Shown: positions 6,072-15,278 of the stretch, piece after piece
Numbering within the stretch: position 1 is the stretch's first letter
How the letters are laid out: each line of letters begins with the position of its first letter
DNA from: GCA-2401735 sp051252095
GTDB lineage: Bacteria; Pseudomonadota; Gammaproteobacteria; Burkholderiales; Methylophilaceae
Reading direction: 5' to 3'
NCBI GenBank assembly: GCA_051252095.1
Contig: JBPOFK010000020.1
Location: 1 to 40,612, forward strand
DNA: 40,612 bases
Notes under the pieces: generated by a model
Database searches by the model: none
Told to the model about the DNA's origin: nothing
What the model saw: only the letters and a program-made list of their open reading frames with translations
Made by a program: the position numbers and the translations under genes

Positions 6072-8441
6072 CTATTTAGTTAGGCGCTGCCATGTAGAAA
6101 CCACGGTATCTGGGTTAAGCGATACGGATTTAATCCCTTGTTTGATGAGCCACTCAGCAAAATCAGGATGATCTGAAGGACCTTGACCACAAATCCCAAC
6201 ATATTTTCCTTGTTTGTTACAAGCGCTGATTGCCATTTTCAGCAGCTCTTTAACCGCATCATTGCGCTCATCAAAGCCTTCAGCAAGAATGCCTGAGTCT
6301 CTATCCATCCCCAAGCACAATTGTGTGAGGTCATTTGAGCCAATAGAGAAGCCATCAAAGTATTCTAAAAATTGATCTGCAATTAAAGCATTTGATGGAA
6401 TTTCACACATCATAATTAGTCGTAGCCCGTTATCACCACGCTTAAGGCCATTAGCAGCCATAATTTCAGTTACTGCTTTTGCTTCATCAATGGTTCGCAC
6501 GAATGGAATCATCAACTCTACGTTTGTAAACCCCATGACATCGCGGACATGCTTCATTGCTTGGCATTCCATATCAAAGCATTCTCTGAAGTCTTGATCA
6601 ATATACCGAGCTGCACCGCGGAAACCAATCATCGGATTTTCTTCATCTGGTTCGTAAATGTCACCACCGATGAGTTTTTTGTATTCATTTGATTTAAAGT
6701 CTGATGTTCTTACGATAACTGGTTTTGGATAGAAAGCTGCTGCAATTGTCGCAACACCTTCTTTGATTTTATCAATGTAGAACTGTTTAGGACTAGCGTA
6801 TCCGCGCGCTCTGCTTTTAATTTTTGCTTGAATAGCAGTTGGCATTGCGTCAATGTTTAAGATGGCTTTGGGGTGTATGCCAATCATGTTGTTAATGACA
6901 AACTCTAGCCTTGCCAAACCAACGCCATCATTGGGTGTTTGTGCAAAGCTAAATGCCATATCTGGGCTACCCACGTTCATCATAATCTTACATGGAGGTG
7001 TTGTTAGCGGCTCATTTTCTTTTGTGGTGACTGAGTATTCCATTTCACCATGATAGACGAAGCCAGTTTCGCCCTCTGCACAGGATACGGTCACTGTTTC
7101 ACCTTCACGCAATAAGTCTGTTGCATCAACTGAGCCAACAATTGCAGGAATACCAAGCTCACGGGCGATAATGGCAGCGTGGCAAGTTCGGCCACCGCGG
7201 TTTGTAACAAGTGCACTTGCACGCTTCATCACAGGCTCCCAGTTGGGATCTGTCATATCAGCGACTAGAACATCACCTGGTTGTACTTCATGCATTTCTG
7301 CAGGATCTAAAACAATACGAACAGGGCCGACACCAACTTTTTGTGTTACAGCTCTACCTACAACCAATGGTTTATTCTCATGTTTTTTTAAGGTAAATGT
7401 TTCTGTTACATTGTTATTGGCTTCTTGCGATTTAACCGTTTCTGGACGTGCTTGCAAAATATAGAGTTTATTATCCAAACCATTTTTACCCCATTCAATG
7501 TCCATCGGACAGCCATAGTGCGTTTCAATGGTCATGGCGTAATTGGCTAATTCTAGAATATCATCATCAGACAGAGAGAAGCGCTCTGCTTCTGCAGTTT
7601 CAACTTCAACGGTATGCGTTGATTTACCAGCTTGTGTTGCATCTGAAAATATCATTTTGATTAATTTGGAACCGATTGTACGTCTTACAATGGCAGGTTT
7701 CCCCTGTGCCAACAATGGTTTATGTACGTAGAACTCATCAGGATTCACGGCACCTTGTACAACTGTTTCGCCAAGACCATAGGATGAAGTAATAAACACG
7801 ACGTCTTTAAAGCCAGATTCAGTATCAATTGAGAACATCACGCCAGCACAACCAATGTCTGAACGAACCATTTGTTGAATGCCAGCAGAGAGTGCTACAT
7901 CGGCGTGAACAAACCCTTTGTGTACACGGTATGAAATGGCACGGTCGTTGTACAGAGATGCAAACACTTCTTTAATGGCGTGATTAATGTTATCTAAGCC
8001 ATGAATATTCAGGAAGCTTTCTTGTTGACCCGCAAACGATGCATCAGGTAAATCTTCAGCCGTTGCTGATGAGCGAACAGCGAATGTTGTGCCTTTTGCT
8101 GACCTTTCAATCAGTTTATTGTAGTTCTCTTCAATGGCTTTGTTTAGTGACTCTGGGAAGTCAGCTTCCATAATCCAGTTACGAATTTTTTGTCCGCAGA
8201 TAGCAAGTGCCTGTGTATCGTCTGCATTTAATGCATCAAGTTCAGCATTAATTTTTTTATCCAGACCATTTTGTGCTAAAAACTCTCGGTATGCATCCGC
8301 CGTAGTCGCAAATCCAGTTGGGACACGTACGCCTTTTGCGCTAAGTTGGGAAATCATTTCGCCTAAAGAGGCATTTTTGCCGCCTACAGAAGGCACATCA
8401 GTATTACGTAGATTTTCAAATGGGATGACGTAGCTAGACAT
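6072..8441 (-). CDS. ppsA: Phosphoenolpyruvate synthase
   Basis: This 789-residue enzyme makes PEP from pyruvate and ATP, releasing AMP and phosphate, for gluconeogenesis. The N-terminal ATP-grasp nucleotide domain starts with GGKNASLGEM. The swivelling phosphohistidine domain has catalytic His421 in GGRTCHAAIIAREL, with Thr419 as the site PpsR would modify. The C-terminal pyruvate-binding barrel ends with the active-site GICGQGPSDHP. Length and His position equal those of E. coli PpsA. AAAGG lies before the ATG. In a RuMP methylotroph it would return C3 products to sugar synthesis. A good promoter lies at 8526-8554. Confidence 0.96.
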   Translation of the reverse strand: MSSYVIPFENLRNTDVPSVGGKNASLGEMISQLSAKGVRVPTGFATTADAYREFLAQNGLDKKINAELDALNADDTQALAICGQKIRNWIMEADFPESLNKAIEENYNKLIERSAKGTTFAVRSSATAEDLPDASFAGQQESFLNIHGLDNINHAIKEVFASLYNDRAISYRVHKGFVHADVALSAGIQQMVRSDIGCAGVMFSIDTESGFKDVVFITSSYGLGETVVQGAVNPDEFYVHKPLLAQGKPAIVRRTIGSKLIKMIFSDATQAGKSTHTVEVETAEAERFSLSDDDILELANYAMTIETHYGCPMDIEWGKNGLDNKLYILQARPETVKSQEANNNVTETFTLKKHENKPLVVGRAVTQKVGVGPVRIVLDPAEMHEVQPGDVLVADMTDPNWEPVMKRASALVTNRGGRTCHAAIIARELGIPAIVGSVDATDLLREGETVTVSCAEGETGFVYHGEMEYSVTTKENEPLTTPPCKIMMNVGSPDMAFSFAQTPNDGVGLARLEFVINNMIGIHPKAILNIDAMPTAIQAKIKSRARGYASPKQFYIDKIKEGVATIAAAFYPKPVIVRTSDFKSNEYKKLIGGDIYEPDEENPMIGFRGAARYIDQDFRECFDMECQAMKHVRDVMGFTNVELMIPFVRTIDEAKAVTEIMAANGLKRGDNGLRLIMMCEIPSNALIADQFLEYFDGFSIGSNDLTQLCLGMDRDSGILAEGFDERNDAVKELLKMAISACNKQGKYVGICGQGPSDHPDFAEWLIKQGIKSVSLNPDTVVSTWQRLTK

Positions 8442-8525
8442 ACAGGACCTTTAGATGTTGATATTTAAGAGTTATTGCTAGTTTTAGCGTGTTCGCTTGA
8501 CTTTACTTTCATTAGGTATGGTCTC

Positions 8526-8554
8526 ATTATGCCAAATAAGGATATTTATGTCAC
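8526..8554 (-). promoter_or_regulatory. Promoter candidate for ppsA-ppsR
   Basis: Read on the minus strand, GTGACA (8554-8549) and CATAAT (8531-8526) are separated by 17 bases. Each box differs from the sigma-70 consensus by one base. The leader to the ppsA ATG would be about 80 bases. Confidence 0.6.
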
Positions 8555-8569
8555 CCTAGAATAATAGTC

Positions 8570-8598
8570 TTTTATGGCTATAAACAACTGGCTATAAT
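8570..8598 (+). promoter_or_regulatory. Promoter candidate for H4MPT cluster 1
   Basis: A perfect TATAAT (8593-8598) lies 38 bases before the beta-RFAP synthase ATG. The -35 region at 17-base spacing is only TTTTAT (8570-8575), so the -10 box carries most of the support. Confidence 0.45.
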
Positions 8599-8635
8599 AC
8601 AAAGTAGAACACGCCGCAGATTAAATACATAATAA

Positions 8636-9604
8636 ATGGTCACCAAACAATCACAACAAGTTAGAAATGTCCATGTCAATGCTTTTGCGCGATTGCATAT
8701 GGGTTTTATGGATTTAAACGGTACACAAGGTCGACGTTTTGGTAGCGTCGGCTTGGGACTGGATGCCCCCGATACTCTAATTGAACTAGCAATTGGACAT
8801 CATGTTTTTGGCGATTGTTTGTTACCTGAGTATGTATCTAAACATAAACAATTAATCGTAGAGCATTTCAATATAAATCAAGAAGTCAGCATTAAGGTGC
8901 ATCGTGAGATTCCGCGGCACTTTGGTTTGGGTTCTGGGACACAAATGGCGCTAGCTGTTGGCGCAGGGATTAGCGAATTATTTAACCTTGATCTGAGTCC
9001 ATCTGATATTGCGACAATCACAAGTAGAGGGCAACGATCTGGCATAGGGATTGGTACATTTTCTGACGGAGGGTTGGTCATCGATGGTGGACGTGGAAAA
9101 GATACTGTTATTCCGCCGATTATTATGCAGCAGTCTTTCCCTATGGAATGGCGAATACTATTGATATTTGACCACGCACATGTTGGCCTGCACGGAGAGG
9201 ATGAAATAAAGGCCTTTGCAAGCCTTCAAAATGCAGGACTTGAGGAGACTCATCATATTAACTATCAAATCCTCATGCAGGCATTACCAGCGGTTAAAGA
9301 GCATGATTTGAAAGCATTTGGTGAAGCAATTTCATCTTTGCAAGCATACACAGGTGATTATTTTGCGCCAGCACAGGGCGGTCGCTACGCAAGCCAAGCG
9401 GTAAGTGAAGTACTAGCTTTTTTGACTAAGCAAGGTGTTTTGAGCTTAGGCCAGAGTTCGTGGGGGCCTACTGGTTTTGCAATTTTTGAGGACGCGGCTA
9501 TTGCTCAACATTATTTGGAACAATTGCAATCAACATACACCCAGACATCACTGAGCTGGCTAATATGCAGCGCAAGAAATATAGGCGCAACGATTAATAG
9601 TTGA
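8636..9604 (+). CDS. Beta-ribofuranosylaminobenzene 5'-phosphate synthase
   Basis: This 322-residue GHMP-superfamily protein would condense a p-hydroxybenzoate or p-aminobenzoate unit with PRPP, the first committed step of methanopterin synthesis. Supporting residues are the N-terminal VNAFARLHMGFMDLNG, the glycine-rich SVGLGLDAP, and the GHMP motif PRHFGLGSGTQMALA (93-107). Length is usual for the family. In Methylobacterium the homologue is orf4 of the H4MPT cluster. The ATG has no clear ribosome binding site; the leader is AT-rich. The gene is divergent from ppsA and precedes mtdB by 123 bases, in which I see only a possible weak promoter. The clustered pabB at 25165 would supply pABA. Confidence 0.88.
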   Translation: MVTKQSQQVRNVHVNAFARLHMGFMDLNGTQGRRFGSVGLGLDAPDTLIELAIGHHVFGDCLLPEYVSKHKQLIVEHFNINQEVSIKVHREIPRHFGLGSGTQMALAVGAGISELFNLDLSPSDIATITSRGQRSGIGIGTFSDGGLVIDGGRGKDTVIPPIIMQQSFPMEWRILLIFDHAHVGLHGEDEIKAFASLQNAGLEETHHINYQILMQALPAVKEHDLKAFGEAISSLQAYTGDYFAPAQGGRYASQAVSEVLAFLTKQGVLSLGQSSWGPTGFAIFEDAAIAQHYLEQLQSTYTQTSLSWLICSARNIGATINS

Positions 9605-9727
9605 ATTAAGGCTTAATTCTATGGTTGATTATGAAATTAATATGCGCTAATTGGTATTAAAGTAGGAGCTATTGATAGCAGAGCATCGTTAAATATAAAC
9701 TAAATTGATAAAGTTAAAGGTATCTCT

Positions 9728-10621
9728 ATGGAAAAAGTTTCGATATTACATCTCATTACAGCAGCCAGCAACGCAAGCCCATTTGACGTAAATATGGCAT
9801 ATGATGCCGGTTTTGACAAAATCATGCCGTACACGTCAGTGACGTTAGGTGAAATAACCGCATTAACGCAAGATGCTATTTTCTCGCGTACGACGAGCGG
9901 TGTTAAGCGAGAAGCGCTCTTTTTTGGTGGGCGCGATGTTAGTCTGGCAATTGATATGCAAAACGCTGCAAAAGAAGCGATGTTTCCCCCATTTGCAGTG
10001 TCAACGATGACTGACCCTTCAGGTGCATTTACAACTAGTGGTGCGCTACTAGCTAAAATTAGTCAGCACTTAGCATCCACCCATGATGCGATTGCTAAGC
10101 AGACAGTGGCAATTTTTGGTGCTAGTGGCACGGTAGGTTCTACTTCAGCTTTAATTGCAGCGGGGCAAGGTGCCAGTGTTAAATTGGTTGCACATGATGG
10201 CGTCGACAAAATGCAAGCTCATGCTGATATGTTAAAAGAAAAATATGGCTTTACGCTTGAAGTAGTCGATGGTGCTAGTGATGAGGCTAAAGTAAAGGTG
10301 TTGAAATCAGCAACAGTTGTTATTACAGCTGCGCCTATTGGTGTTCGCGTATTGGAAGCCAAACATTATATTGGCTCTACATCACTTAGAGTCATGGCCG
10401 ATGTTAATGCGGTAGCGCCTTCAGGTATTGAAGGTGTAGATGCACAACATGACGGTACTAAAATTAAAGGCACAGAAATATTAGGTATCGGTGCAATGAC
10501 GATTGGCCAGCTTAAGTATGTGACACAACAAAAATTATTACAGCAAATGATTTTGGGCGAAAAACCAGTACATTTGGACTATAACCACGCCTTTAATATT
10601 GCGTGTGTCCACAGCCAGTAA
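9728..10621 (+). CDS. mtdB: Methylene-tetrahydromethanopterin dehydrogenase
   Basis: This 297-residue cytoplasmic enzyme oxidises methylene-H4MPT to methenyl-H4MPT with NAD(P), in formaldehyde oxidation. The sequence opens MEKVSILHLITAASNASPFD, and has the conserved DPSGAFTTSGAL near residue 97 and a Rossmann nucleotide motif AIFGASGTVGST (128-139). This matches the MtdB family in length and order. AAAGG precedes the ATG by eight bases. The product is the substrate of Mch, encoded two genes downstream. The next gene overlaps its end by 23 bases. Confidence 0.95.
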   Translation: MEKVSILHLITAASNASPFDVNMAYDAGFDKIMPYTSVTLGEITALTQDAIFSRTTSGVKREALFFGGRDVSLAIDMQNAAKEAMFPPFAVSTMTDPSGAFTTSGALLAKISQHLASTHDAIAKQTVAIFGASGTVGSTSALIAAGQGASVKLVAHDGVDKMQAHADMLKEKYGFTLEVVDGASDEAKVKVLKSATVVITAAPIGVRVLEAKHYIGSTSLRVMADVNAVAPSGIEGVDAQHDGTKIKGTEILGIGAMTIGQLKYVTQQKLLQQMILGEKPVHLDYNHAFNIACVHSQ

Positions 10622-11726
10622 GCCTAAAATTATCATAGCAGCACTATGCAGCAGAGTATATGTAGAGGCTGCTGTTAGGGCTGGGTATGATGTTATTGCA
10701 ATTGACGCATTTGTTGATGCTGATGTCAAAGCATTAGTAACAGACTGGTTTCAAATTGATTTGATTGAAAGTCAGTTAGATGGGGAACAATTAATTGCGA
10801 TATTAGATACGCTTGATTTGCAAGATTTTGTCGGTTTTTGTTATGGCGCGGGGTTTGAGAAAAAGCCTAGCGTTTTGGAACGTGTGACTGAACGGTTACC
10901 TATATTAGGTAATATGCCATTCACAATTGAACAGTGTAAATCGCCAGCGATGTTTTTTGCGACTTGTGATCAATTACAAATACCTTATCCGGAAGTGGTG
11001 AATGTATTGCCAACAGAGCCTATGGGCTGGGTTGTTAAACAAATTGGTGGTAGTGGCGGTGGTCATATCAAGCCGTTAACAGATAGCGTCATCACACGCC
11101 AAGCAGGGCTTTATTATCAAAAAAAGCAGGTAGGCATATCTATTTCTTGTTTGTTTATAGCGAGCAATTTAGGGGTTGATGTGATCGGCATCAATGAGCA
11201 GTGGCTGGATGACAATGAAATGGAGCCATACCGCTATGGTGGAGCAGTTAGTCAAGCTAACATCAGCCAAAAAGCTAAGTCCCGTTTGATTATGTATGTA
11301 ACGCAATTGGCGAAAAATTTTAGCTTGATTGGTATTAATAGCTGTGATGCTATGTGCGATGGTGAGGATGTTTATGTTTTAGAAATCAATCCCCGACTGA
11401 GTGCAACGATGGATCTTTACAAAATAATAGATTTAATGGAAAAACATGTAGCTGCTAGTCAGCAGACCTTGAGTGCAAGTCAAATGAATGTTTTTTACGA
11501 TACACAAACAAGTCAGGCACATCAAATAATTTATGCATCGCATGCATTGAAATTAAAAAACGATATAATTTGGCCTGATTGGGTAAGAGATATACCGACT
11601 GCAGGCGCATATTTCAGTGAGGGCGCGCCTGTTTGTACGGTGACCGGTGAAGCAGATACTGCGCCGCTTGCTAAGGCGTTGGTAGCCGATAGGGCACGAA
11701 TACTGAAGCGTAAATTTTTAAATTAA
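10599..11726 (+). CDS. ATP-grasp protein of the H4MPT cluster (OrfY-like)
   Basis: This 375-residue protein has an N-terminal pre-ATP-grasp region (PKIIIAALCSRVYVEAAVRAG), a glycine-rich ATP loop (KQIGGSGGGH) and the metal-binding motif EINPRLSATMDLY. Such proteins join a carboxylate to an amine or thiol with ATP. Its place between mtdB and mch matches the uncharacterised ATP-grasp gene called orfY in methylotroph clusters, which is likely needed for C1-cofactor synthesis; the exact reaction is unknown. The start is TTG 10599 (or GTG 10605), inside the mtdB end, with no ribosome binding site of its own, so translational coupling is likely. No ATG lies near the conserved N-terminus. Confidence 0.8.
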   Translation: MRVSTASKPKIIIAALCSRVYVEAAVRAGYDVIAIDAFVDADVKALVTDWFQIDLIESQLDGEQLIAILDTLDLQDFVGFCYGAGFEKKPSVLERVTERLPILGNMPFTIEQCKSPAMFFATCDQLQIPYPEVVNVLPTEPMGWVVKQIGGSGGGHIKPLTDSVITRQAGLYYQKKQVGISISCLFIASNLGVDVIGINEQWLDDNEMEPYRYGGAVSQANISQKAKSRLIMYVTQLAKNFSLIGINSCDAMCDGEDVYVLEINPRLSATMDLYKIIDLMEKHVAASQQTLSASQMNVFYDTQTSQAHQIIYASHALKLKNDIIWPDWVRDIPTAGAYFSEGAPVCTVTGEADTAPLAKALVADRARILKRKFLN

Positions 11727-11743
11727 ATTGATAGGTACAAACA

Positions 11744-12709
11744 ATGAAAATGACAGATGACTCTAATGTGAGTATTAATAAGCGTACCAACCCATTGGTA
11801 AAAGATTTGCGAGCAGATGCAAGTGCGCTCAATTTAATTGTAACTGAGCACGAGTCCGGTGCCATGATTGTAGACGCAGGTATAGAGGCTGTTGGCGGCT
11901 TAGAGGCAGGGCGAAGAATCGCTGAAATTTGTATGGGTGGTTTAGGCTCAGTTTCATTACAAAACGATAGTACATTTAAAAACTGGCCATTAAGTGTAAA
12001 AGTGCATGCAAAAAGCCCAATTATTGCTTGTTTGGGTAGTCAGTATGCTGGTTGGGCCTTGTCGCATGATAAGTTTTTTTCATTAGGGAGTGGGCCAGCG
12101 CGTGCCATTGCGCAAAGAGAAGACATTTATAAAGAACTTGCTTACACCGATCGCAGCGCTCATACATCGCTCGTATTGGAAACAGATAAGGTGCCACCAA
12201 TTGAGGTCATTGAGAAAGTTGCGCACGATACACGCATCCGGCCGACAAATCTAACCTTCATTCTCACCCCAACGAGAAGCTTGGCAGGTACGGTACAAAT
12301 TACAGCGCGTGTTTTAGAAGTCGCTTTGCACAAGTTGCATGCAGTCCATTTCCCATTAGAGCAACTAGTTGATGGTTATGGTGTTGCACCCATTCCAGCG
12401 CCATCACCTGATTTTTTAACTGGGATGGGTAGAACGAACGATGCAATTCTTTTTGGCGGATTTGTGCATCTTTATGTGCAATGTGAGGATATTGCAGCTG
12501 CTGAGCTTGCACAAGCAATGCCAAGTAGTGCTTCTAAAGATTATGGAAGGCCGTTTGCTGAAATATTTAAAGCGGTCAACATGGACTTTTATCAAATAGA
12601 TCCATTGCTTTTTTCGCCAGCCAAAGTAACCGTAACGAATTTAAAAACAGGAAATAGCTTCTTTGCCGGCGGCTTCAACGAAGCTCTTTTAGAAAAATCT
12701 TTTAATTAA
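11744..12709 (+). CDS. mch: Methenyl-tetrahydromethanopterin cyclohydrolase
   Basis: This 321-residue cytoplasmic enzyme hydrolyses methenyl-H4MPT to N5-formyl-H4MPT, the step after MtdB. It is recognised along its full length, for example AGIEAVGGLEAGRRIAEICMGG near residue 45 and the later GSGPARAI and GRTNDAILFGG. Length is typical. The ATG at 11744 follows AGGT with seven bases between; a second in-frame ATG lies two codons on. It sits 17 bases behind the ATP-grasp gene. After its stop there are about 40 bases that are almost purely A and T before the next gene. Confidence 0.95.
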   Translation: MKMTDDSNVSINKRTNPLVKDLRADASALNLIVTEHESGAMIVDAGIEAVGGLEAGRRIAEICMGGLGSVSLQNDSTFKNWPLSVKVHAKSPIIACLGSQYAGWALSHDKFFSLGSGPARAIAQREDIYKELAYTDRSAHTSLVLETDKVPPIEVIEKVAHDTRIRPTNLTFILTPTRSLAGTVQITARVLEVALHKLHAVHFPLEQLVDGYGVAPIPAPSPDFLTGMGRTNDAILFGGFVHLYVQCEDIAAAELAQAMPSSASKDYGRPFAEIFKAVNMDFYQIDPLLFSPAKVTVTNLKTGNSFFAGGFNEALLEKSFN

Positions 12710-12751
12710 AAATCAATATATTAAAATATTTAATTAAAGTAATTTATTAAT

Positions 12752-13648
12752 ATGAGAGTGCCCATTATTACGGATGAGGCAGCGCAAGCTGGTGGATGGC
12801 ACGGTCAGGTTTTGCAGGCAGCTTTTGCTATCCATGGTATTGAAGCTGTATTTGTAGAGCTTCAAGATTGCATCATTGATTTATCAGGTCAATTTCCCTG
12901 TATACATTTACCTACTTTCGATGTCTTACCAACAATGGCTTTTGTTCGTGGTATTGCGGCGGGTACGTTGCAACAAGTTATTACGCGTTTAAATGTCTTG
13001 CATATGCTAAGCATGCAGGGAACGAAAATTTACAATGATGCTAAGGCAATTGAGCGTACTGTAGATAAAGGCATGACCAGCTTTTTGCTTAAACAGCACG
13101 GTGTTCCGACACCTGAAACATGGGTTTGCGAATCTAGGCATGCTGCACACCGTATTATAGAGAGCCAAATTTCAATCAACAATCATTTAGTAATCAAACC
13201 ATTATTCGGTTCGCAGGGTCAAGGCGTTCGCTTACTTGACAAAAAAAGTGCCTCACCGCTACCAAGAGATGACTTTGTTGATGGTGTTTATTATCTGCAA
13301 CGTTTTATCGATACTGGAAATGGCAACCATGACTTTCGTGTCTTTGTCGTTAACAACAAGGTAATTGCTGCAATGCAAAGAAATGGGGCTGGCTGGTTGA
13401 ATAATGTTGCGCAAGGTGCAAGGTGCGCCAGTATTCAAGATGAAATGATTTATAATTTAGCGATTAACGCTGCAAAAGCAGTCGATATTGATTATTGTGG
13501 TGTTGATATCATTCGCGATAAAGATGGCAAGCTATGGGTGCTAGAGGTCAACAGCATTCCTGCTTGGGGCGGCTTGCAGCGCATCACAGATGTAAATGTC
13601 GCACAAATTTTAGTGGAAGATTTAATTAGTAAATCATATGGCGCATAA
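12752..13648 (+). CDS. RimK-like ATP-grasp ligase of the H4MPT cluster (Orf5-like)
   Basis: This 298-residue protein has the RimK-type ATP-grasp layout: KPLFGSQGQGVRLL (ATP loop, near residue 149), YYLQRFI, DFRVFVVNNKVIAAMQR, and the metal site WVLEVNSIPAWGG near the C-terminus. RimK relatives add glutamate; MptN does so to H4MPT in archaea. A glutamyl-ligase role in making the methylotroph H4MPT or methylofuran side chain is therefore a fair inference. The place after mch matches orf5 of Methylobacterium clusters. The ribosome binding site is poor. The stop overlaps the next gene by 11 bases. Confidence 0.83.
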   Translation: MRVPIITDEAAQAGGWHGQVLQAAFAIHGIEAVFVELQDCIIDLSGQFPCIHLPTFDVLPTMAFVRGIAAGTLQQVITRLNVLHMLSMQGTKIYNDAKAIERTVDKGMTSFLLKQHGVPTPETWVCESRHAAHRIIESQISINNHLVIKPLFGSQGQGVRLLDKKSASPLPRDDFVDGVYYLQRFIDTGNGNHDFRVFVVNNKVIAAMQRNGAGWLNNVAQGARCASIQDEMIYNLAINAAKAVDIDYCGVDIIRDKDGKLWVLEVNSIPAWGGLQRITDVNVAQILVEDLISKSYGA

Positions 13649-14504
13649 CGCCTTATTAAAGCTGACAAAAGAACTAGCACATCTCTACAAAACTGCTTGT
13701 TTGGCAGAAGTAGAGGCGCTGAAGCCTGGTAATGTCCATGTGTTTGCTGACGGTCATGGGATGCAAGTCCAAGACTTTATTCAAAGCGCAGAAGTATCAT
13801 CAGACGTTATTGCAAGACCAAATCTTAGTCTAGGTGAGCGTATTTTTTATAGCATTGAAGCGACATGGCGCGCAGTCAATTGCAATACAAACTTAGGCAT
13901 TGTTTTGTTATGTGCGCCAATCGTTCATGCGTTGCAATTGCCGACAACAACCAATCTGCGTGGACAAATTGCACAGGTGCTTTCTGAAACTACACGAGAG
14001 GATGCCAGCTGGGCTTTTAAAGCAATTCAATTAGCGAACCCTGCTGGTCTTGGTCGTGTCAGCGCTCATGATGTCAATGAAACGGCTGACTGTACCTTGT
14101 TGGAAGCAATGCAAGCCAGTGCGAATGAAGATTTTATTGGCCGACAATATGCAAATAACTTTCATGAGATATTTGAAGAAGGTTTGCCAGCATATCAAAA
14201 TGCTCTCATACGCTGGCAGCGCCCTGCCTGGGCGGCAACAGCGCTCTATTTATTTTGGCTTAGTCATTATCCCGATAGCCATATTACACGTAAGTATGGT
14301 ATTGATATTGCTAATCAAATTCAAACCGAGGCGATTAGCCACTTTGATGCATTCCGCGCTTTTGATAATCCTAAGCAATATTTACCTCAGCTGTTGGCTT
14401 TTGATCGCTCGCTCAAATCTCGTGCAATTAACCCTGGAACAAGTGCAGACCTCACAGTAGCTGTGATATTGCTACAAAACTTTGCAGATATTGGGTATAT
14501 TTAA
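13638..14504 (+). CDS. CitG/MdcB-like protein of the H4MPT cluster (Orf7-like)
   Basis: This 288-residue protein resembles triphosphoribosyl-dephospho-CoA synthase. Visible family features are ACLAEVEALKPGNVHVF near the N-terminus, the internal TNLGIVLLCAPI, and NPAGLGRVSAHDVNE. CitG joins a ribosyl group to dephospho-CoA, but no citrate or malonate lyase genes are near. The gene follows the RimK-like gene with an 11-base overlap, as orf7 follows orf5 in other methylotrophs, so a ribosyl-transfer step in H4MPT or methylofuran synthesis is more likely; this is inference. It appears to end the cluster; no terminator hairpin is evident before 14568. Confidence 0.82.
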   Translation: MAHNALLKLTKELAHLYKTACLAEVEALKPGNVHVFADGHGMQVQDFIQSAEVSSDVIARPNLSLGERIFYSIEATWRAVNCNTNLGIVLLCAPIVHALQLPTTTNLRGQIAQVLSETTREDASWAFKAIQLANPAGLGRVSAHDVNETADCTLLEAMQASANEDFIGRQYANNFHEIFEEGLPAYQNALIRWQRPAWAATALYLFWLSHYPDSHITRKYGIDIANQIQTEAISHFDAFRAFDNPKQYLPQLLAFDRSLKSRAINPGTSADLTVAVILLQNFADIGYI

Positions 14505-14567
14505 TAATCATTAACATTGAAGCGTATCCATAGCTATTCTAATTTATGGCAAAATACCTAGGGAATA

Positions 14568-15272
14568 ATGTTAGGTAAAACAAATAAGATGAGAATTGTA
14601 TTTTTGGAGGACGATAAGACCTTTGCAACAGAGCTGATCTCTTCATTGCAGACGGCGGGATTTCAAGTCGATCATTATGTTTCTGGCCGCGAATGTCTAA
14701 GAGCATTTAACCATAATCAATATGATATAGCTCTGATAGACTGGGAGGTGCCTGAGATGAGTGGTGTAGAGGTGCTGGAAAGCTTAAAACTTAAAGGCAA
14801 CTACCCCCCTGTTATTTTTTTAACTGGCCGTGACGCAGAAGAAGATGTGGTTGCAGTCATTGAAGCCGGTGCAGATGACTATATTGTTAAGCCCGCTAAC
14901 CCCAAAGTACTTATTGCTCGCATCAATGCGCTTTATAGAAGAGCAAATAAACATACATCAGAAAGCGAGAACATTGATTACGATGGGTTGAATGTAGATT
15001 TTGGAAAAAGAAAATTTCAACTTAATAATGCTGTCGTCAAGTTAACAGAAAAGGAATTGGACTTGGCGCTCTATTTTTTTAGTCAGGTTGGTGTATTGTT
15101 ATCTAGAGCACATTTAACGAAAGTAGTATGGGGTACAACACCTGATATTGATACAAGAACACTAGATGTGCATGTCAGTCACTTGCGCAGTAAACTAAAT
15201 TTGCTTCCTCAGCATGGTTGGCGGCTTATTTCTGTCTATCATCAGGGTTACCGACTGGAAAGACTGGATTAA
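14568..15272 (+). CDS. OmpR/PhoB-type response regulator
   Basis: This 234-residue protein has a receiver domain (8-125) and a winged-helix DNA-binding domain (about 135-233). The receiver has acidic pair D15-D16, phospho-acceptor D58 (ALIDWEVPEMSG), T86 (FLTGRD) and K108 (DDYIVKPAN), so it should be phosphorylated. The output domain ends with the RTLDVHVSHLRSKL recognition helix and a GYRL hairpin. I kept the ATG at 14568 because GGGA precedes it; an alternative ATG is at 14589. The stop is six bases before the LysM-FecR gene, and the CHASE2 kinase follows, so these three form one probable signalling operon. Targets are unknown. Confidence 0.9.
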   Translation: MLGKTNKMRIVFLEDDKTFATELISSLQTAGFQVDHYVSGRECLRAFNHNQYDIALIDWEVPEMSGVEVLESLKLKGNYPPVIFLTGRDAEEDVVAVIEAGADDYIVKPANPKVLIARINALYRRANKHTSESENIDYDGLNVDFGKRKFQLNNAVVKLTEKELDLALYFFSQVGVLLSRAHLTKVVWGTTPDIDTRTLDVHVSHLRSKLNLLPQHGWRLISVYHQGYRLERLD

Positions 15273-15278
15273 TCACTA

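Noticed and set aside
7171..7464. Plus-strand open frames opposite ppsA, and similar ones opposite the RND pump and aldehyde dehydrogenase genes
   Set aside because: They lack ribosome binding sites and sensible protein features and follow from the codon pattern of the real gene on the other strand.
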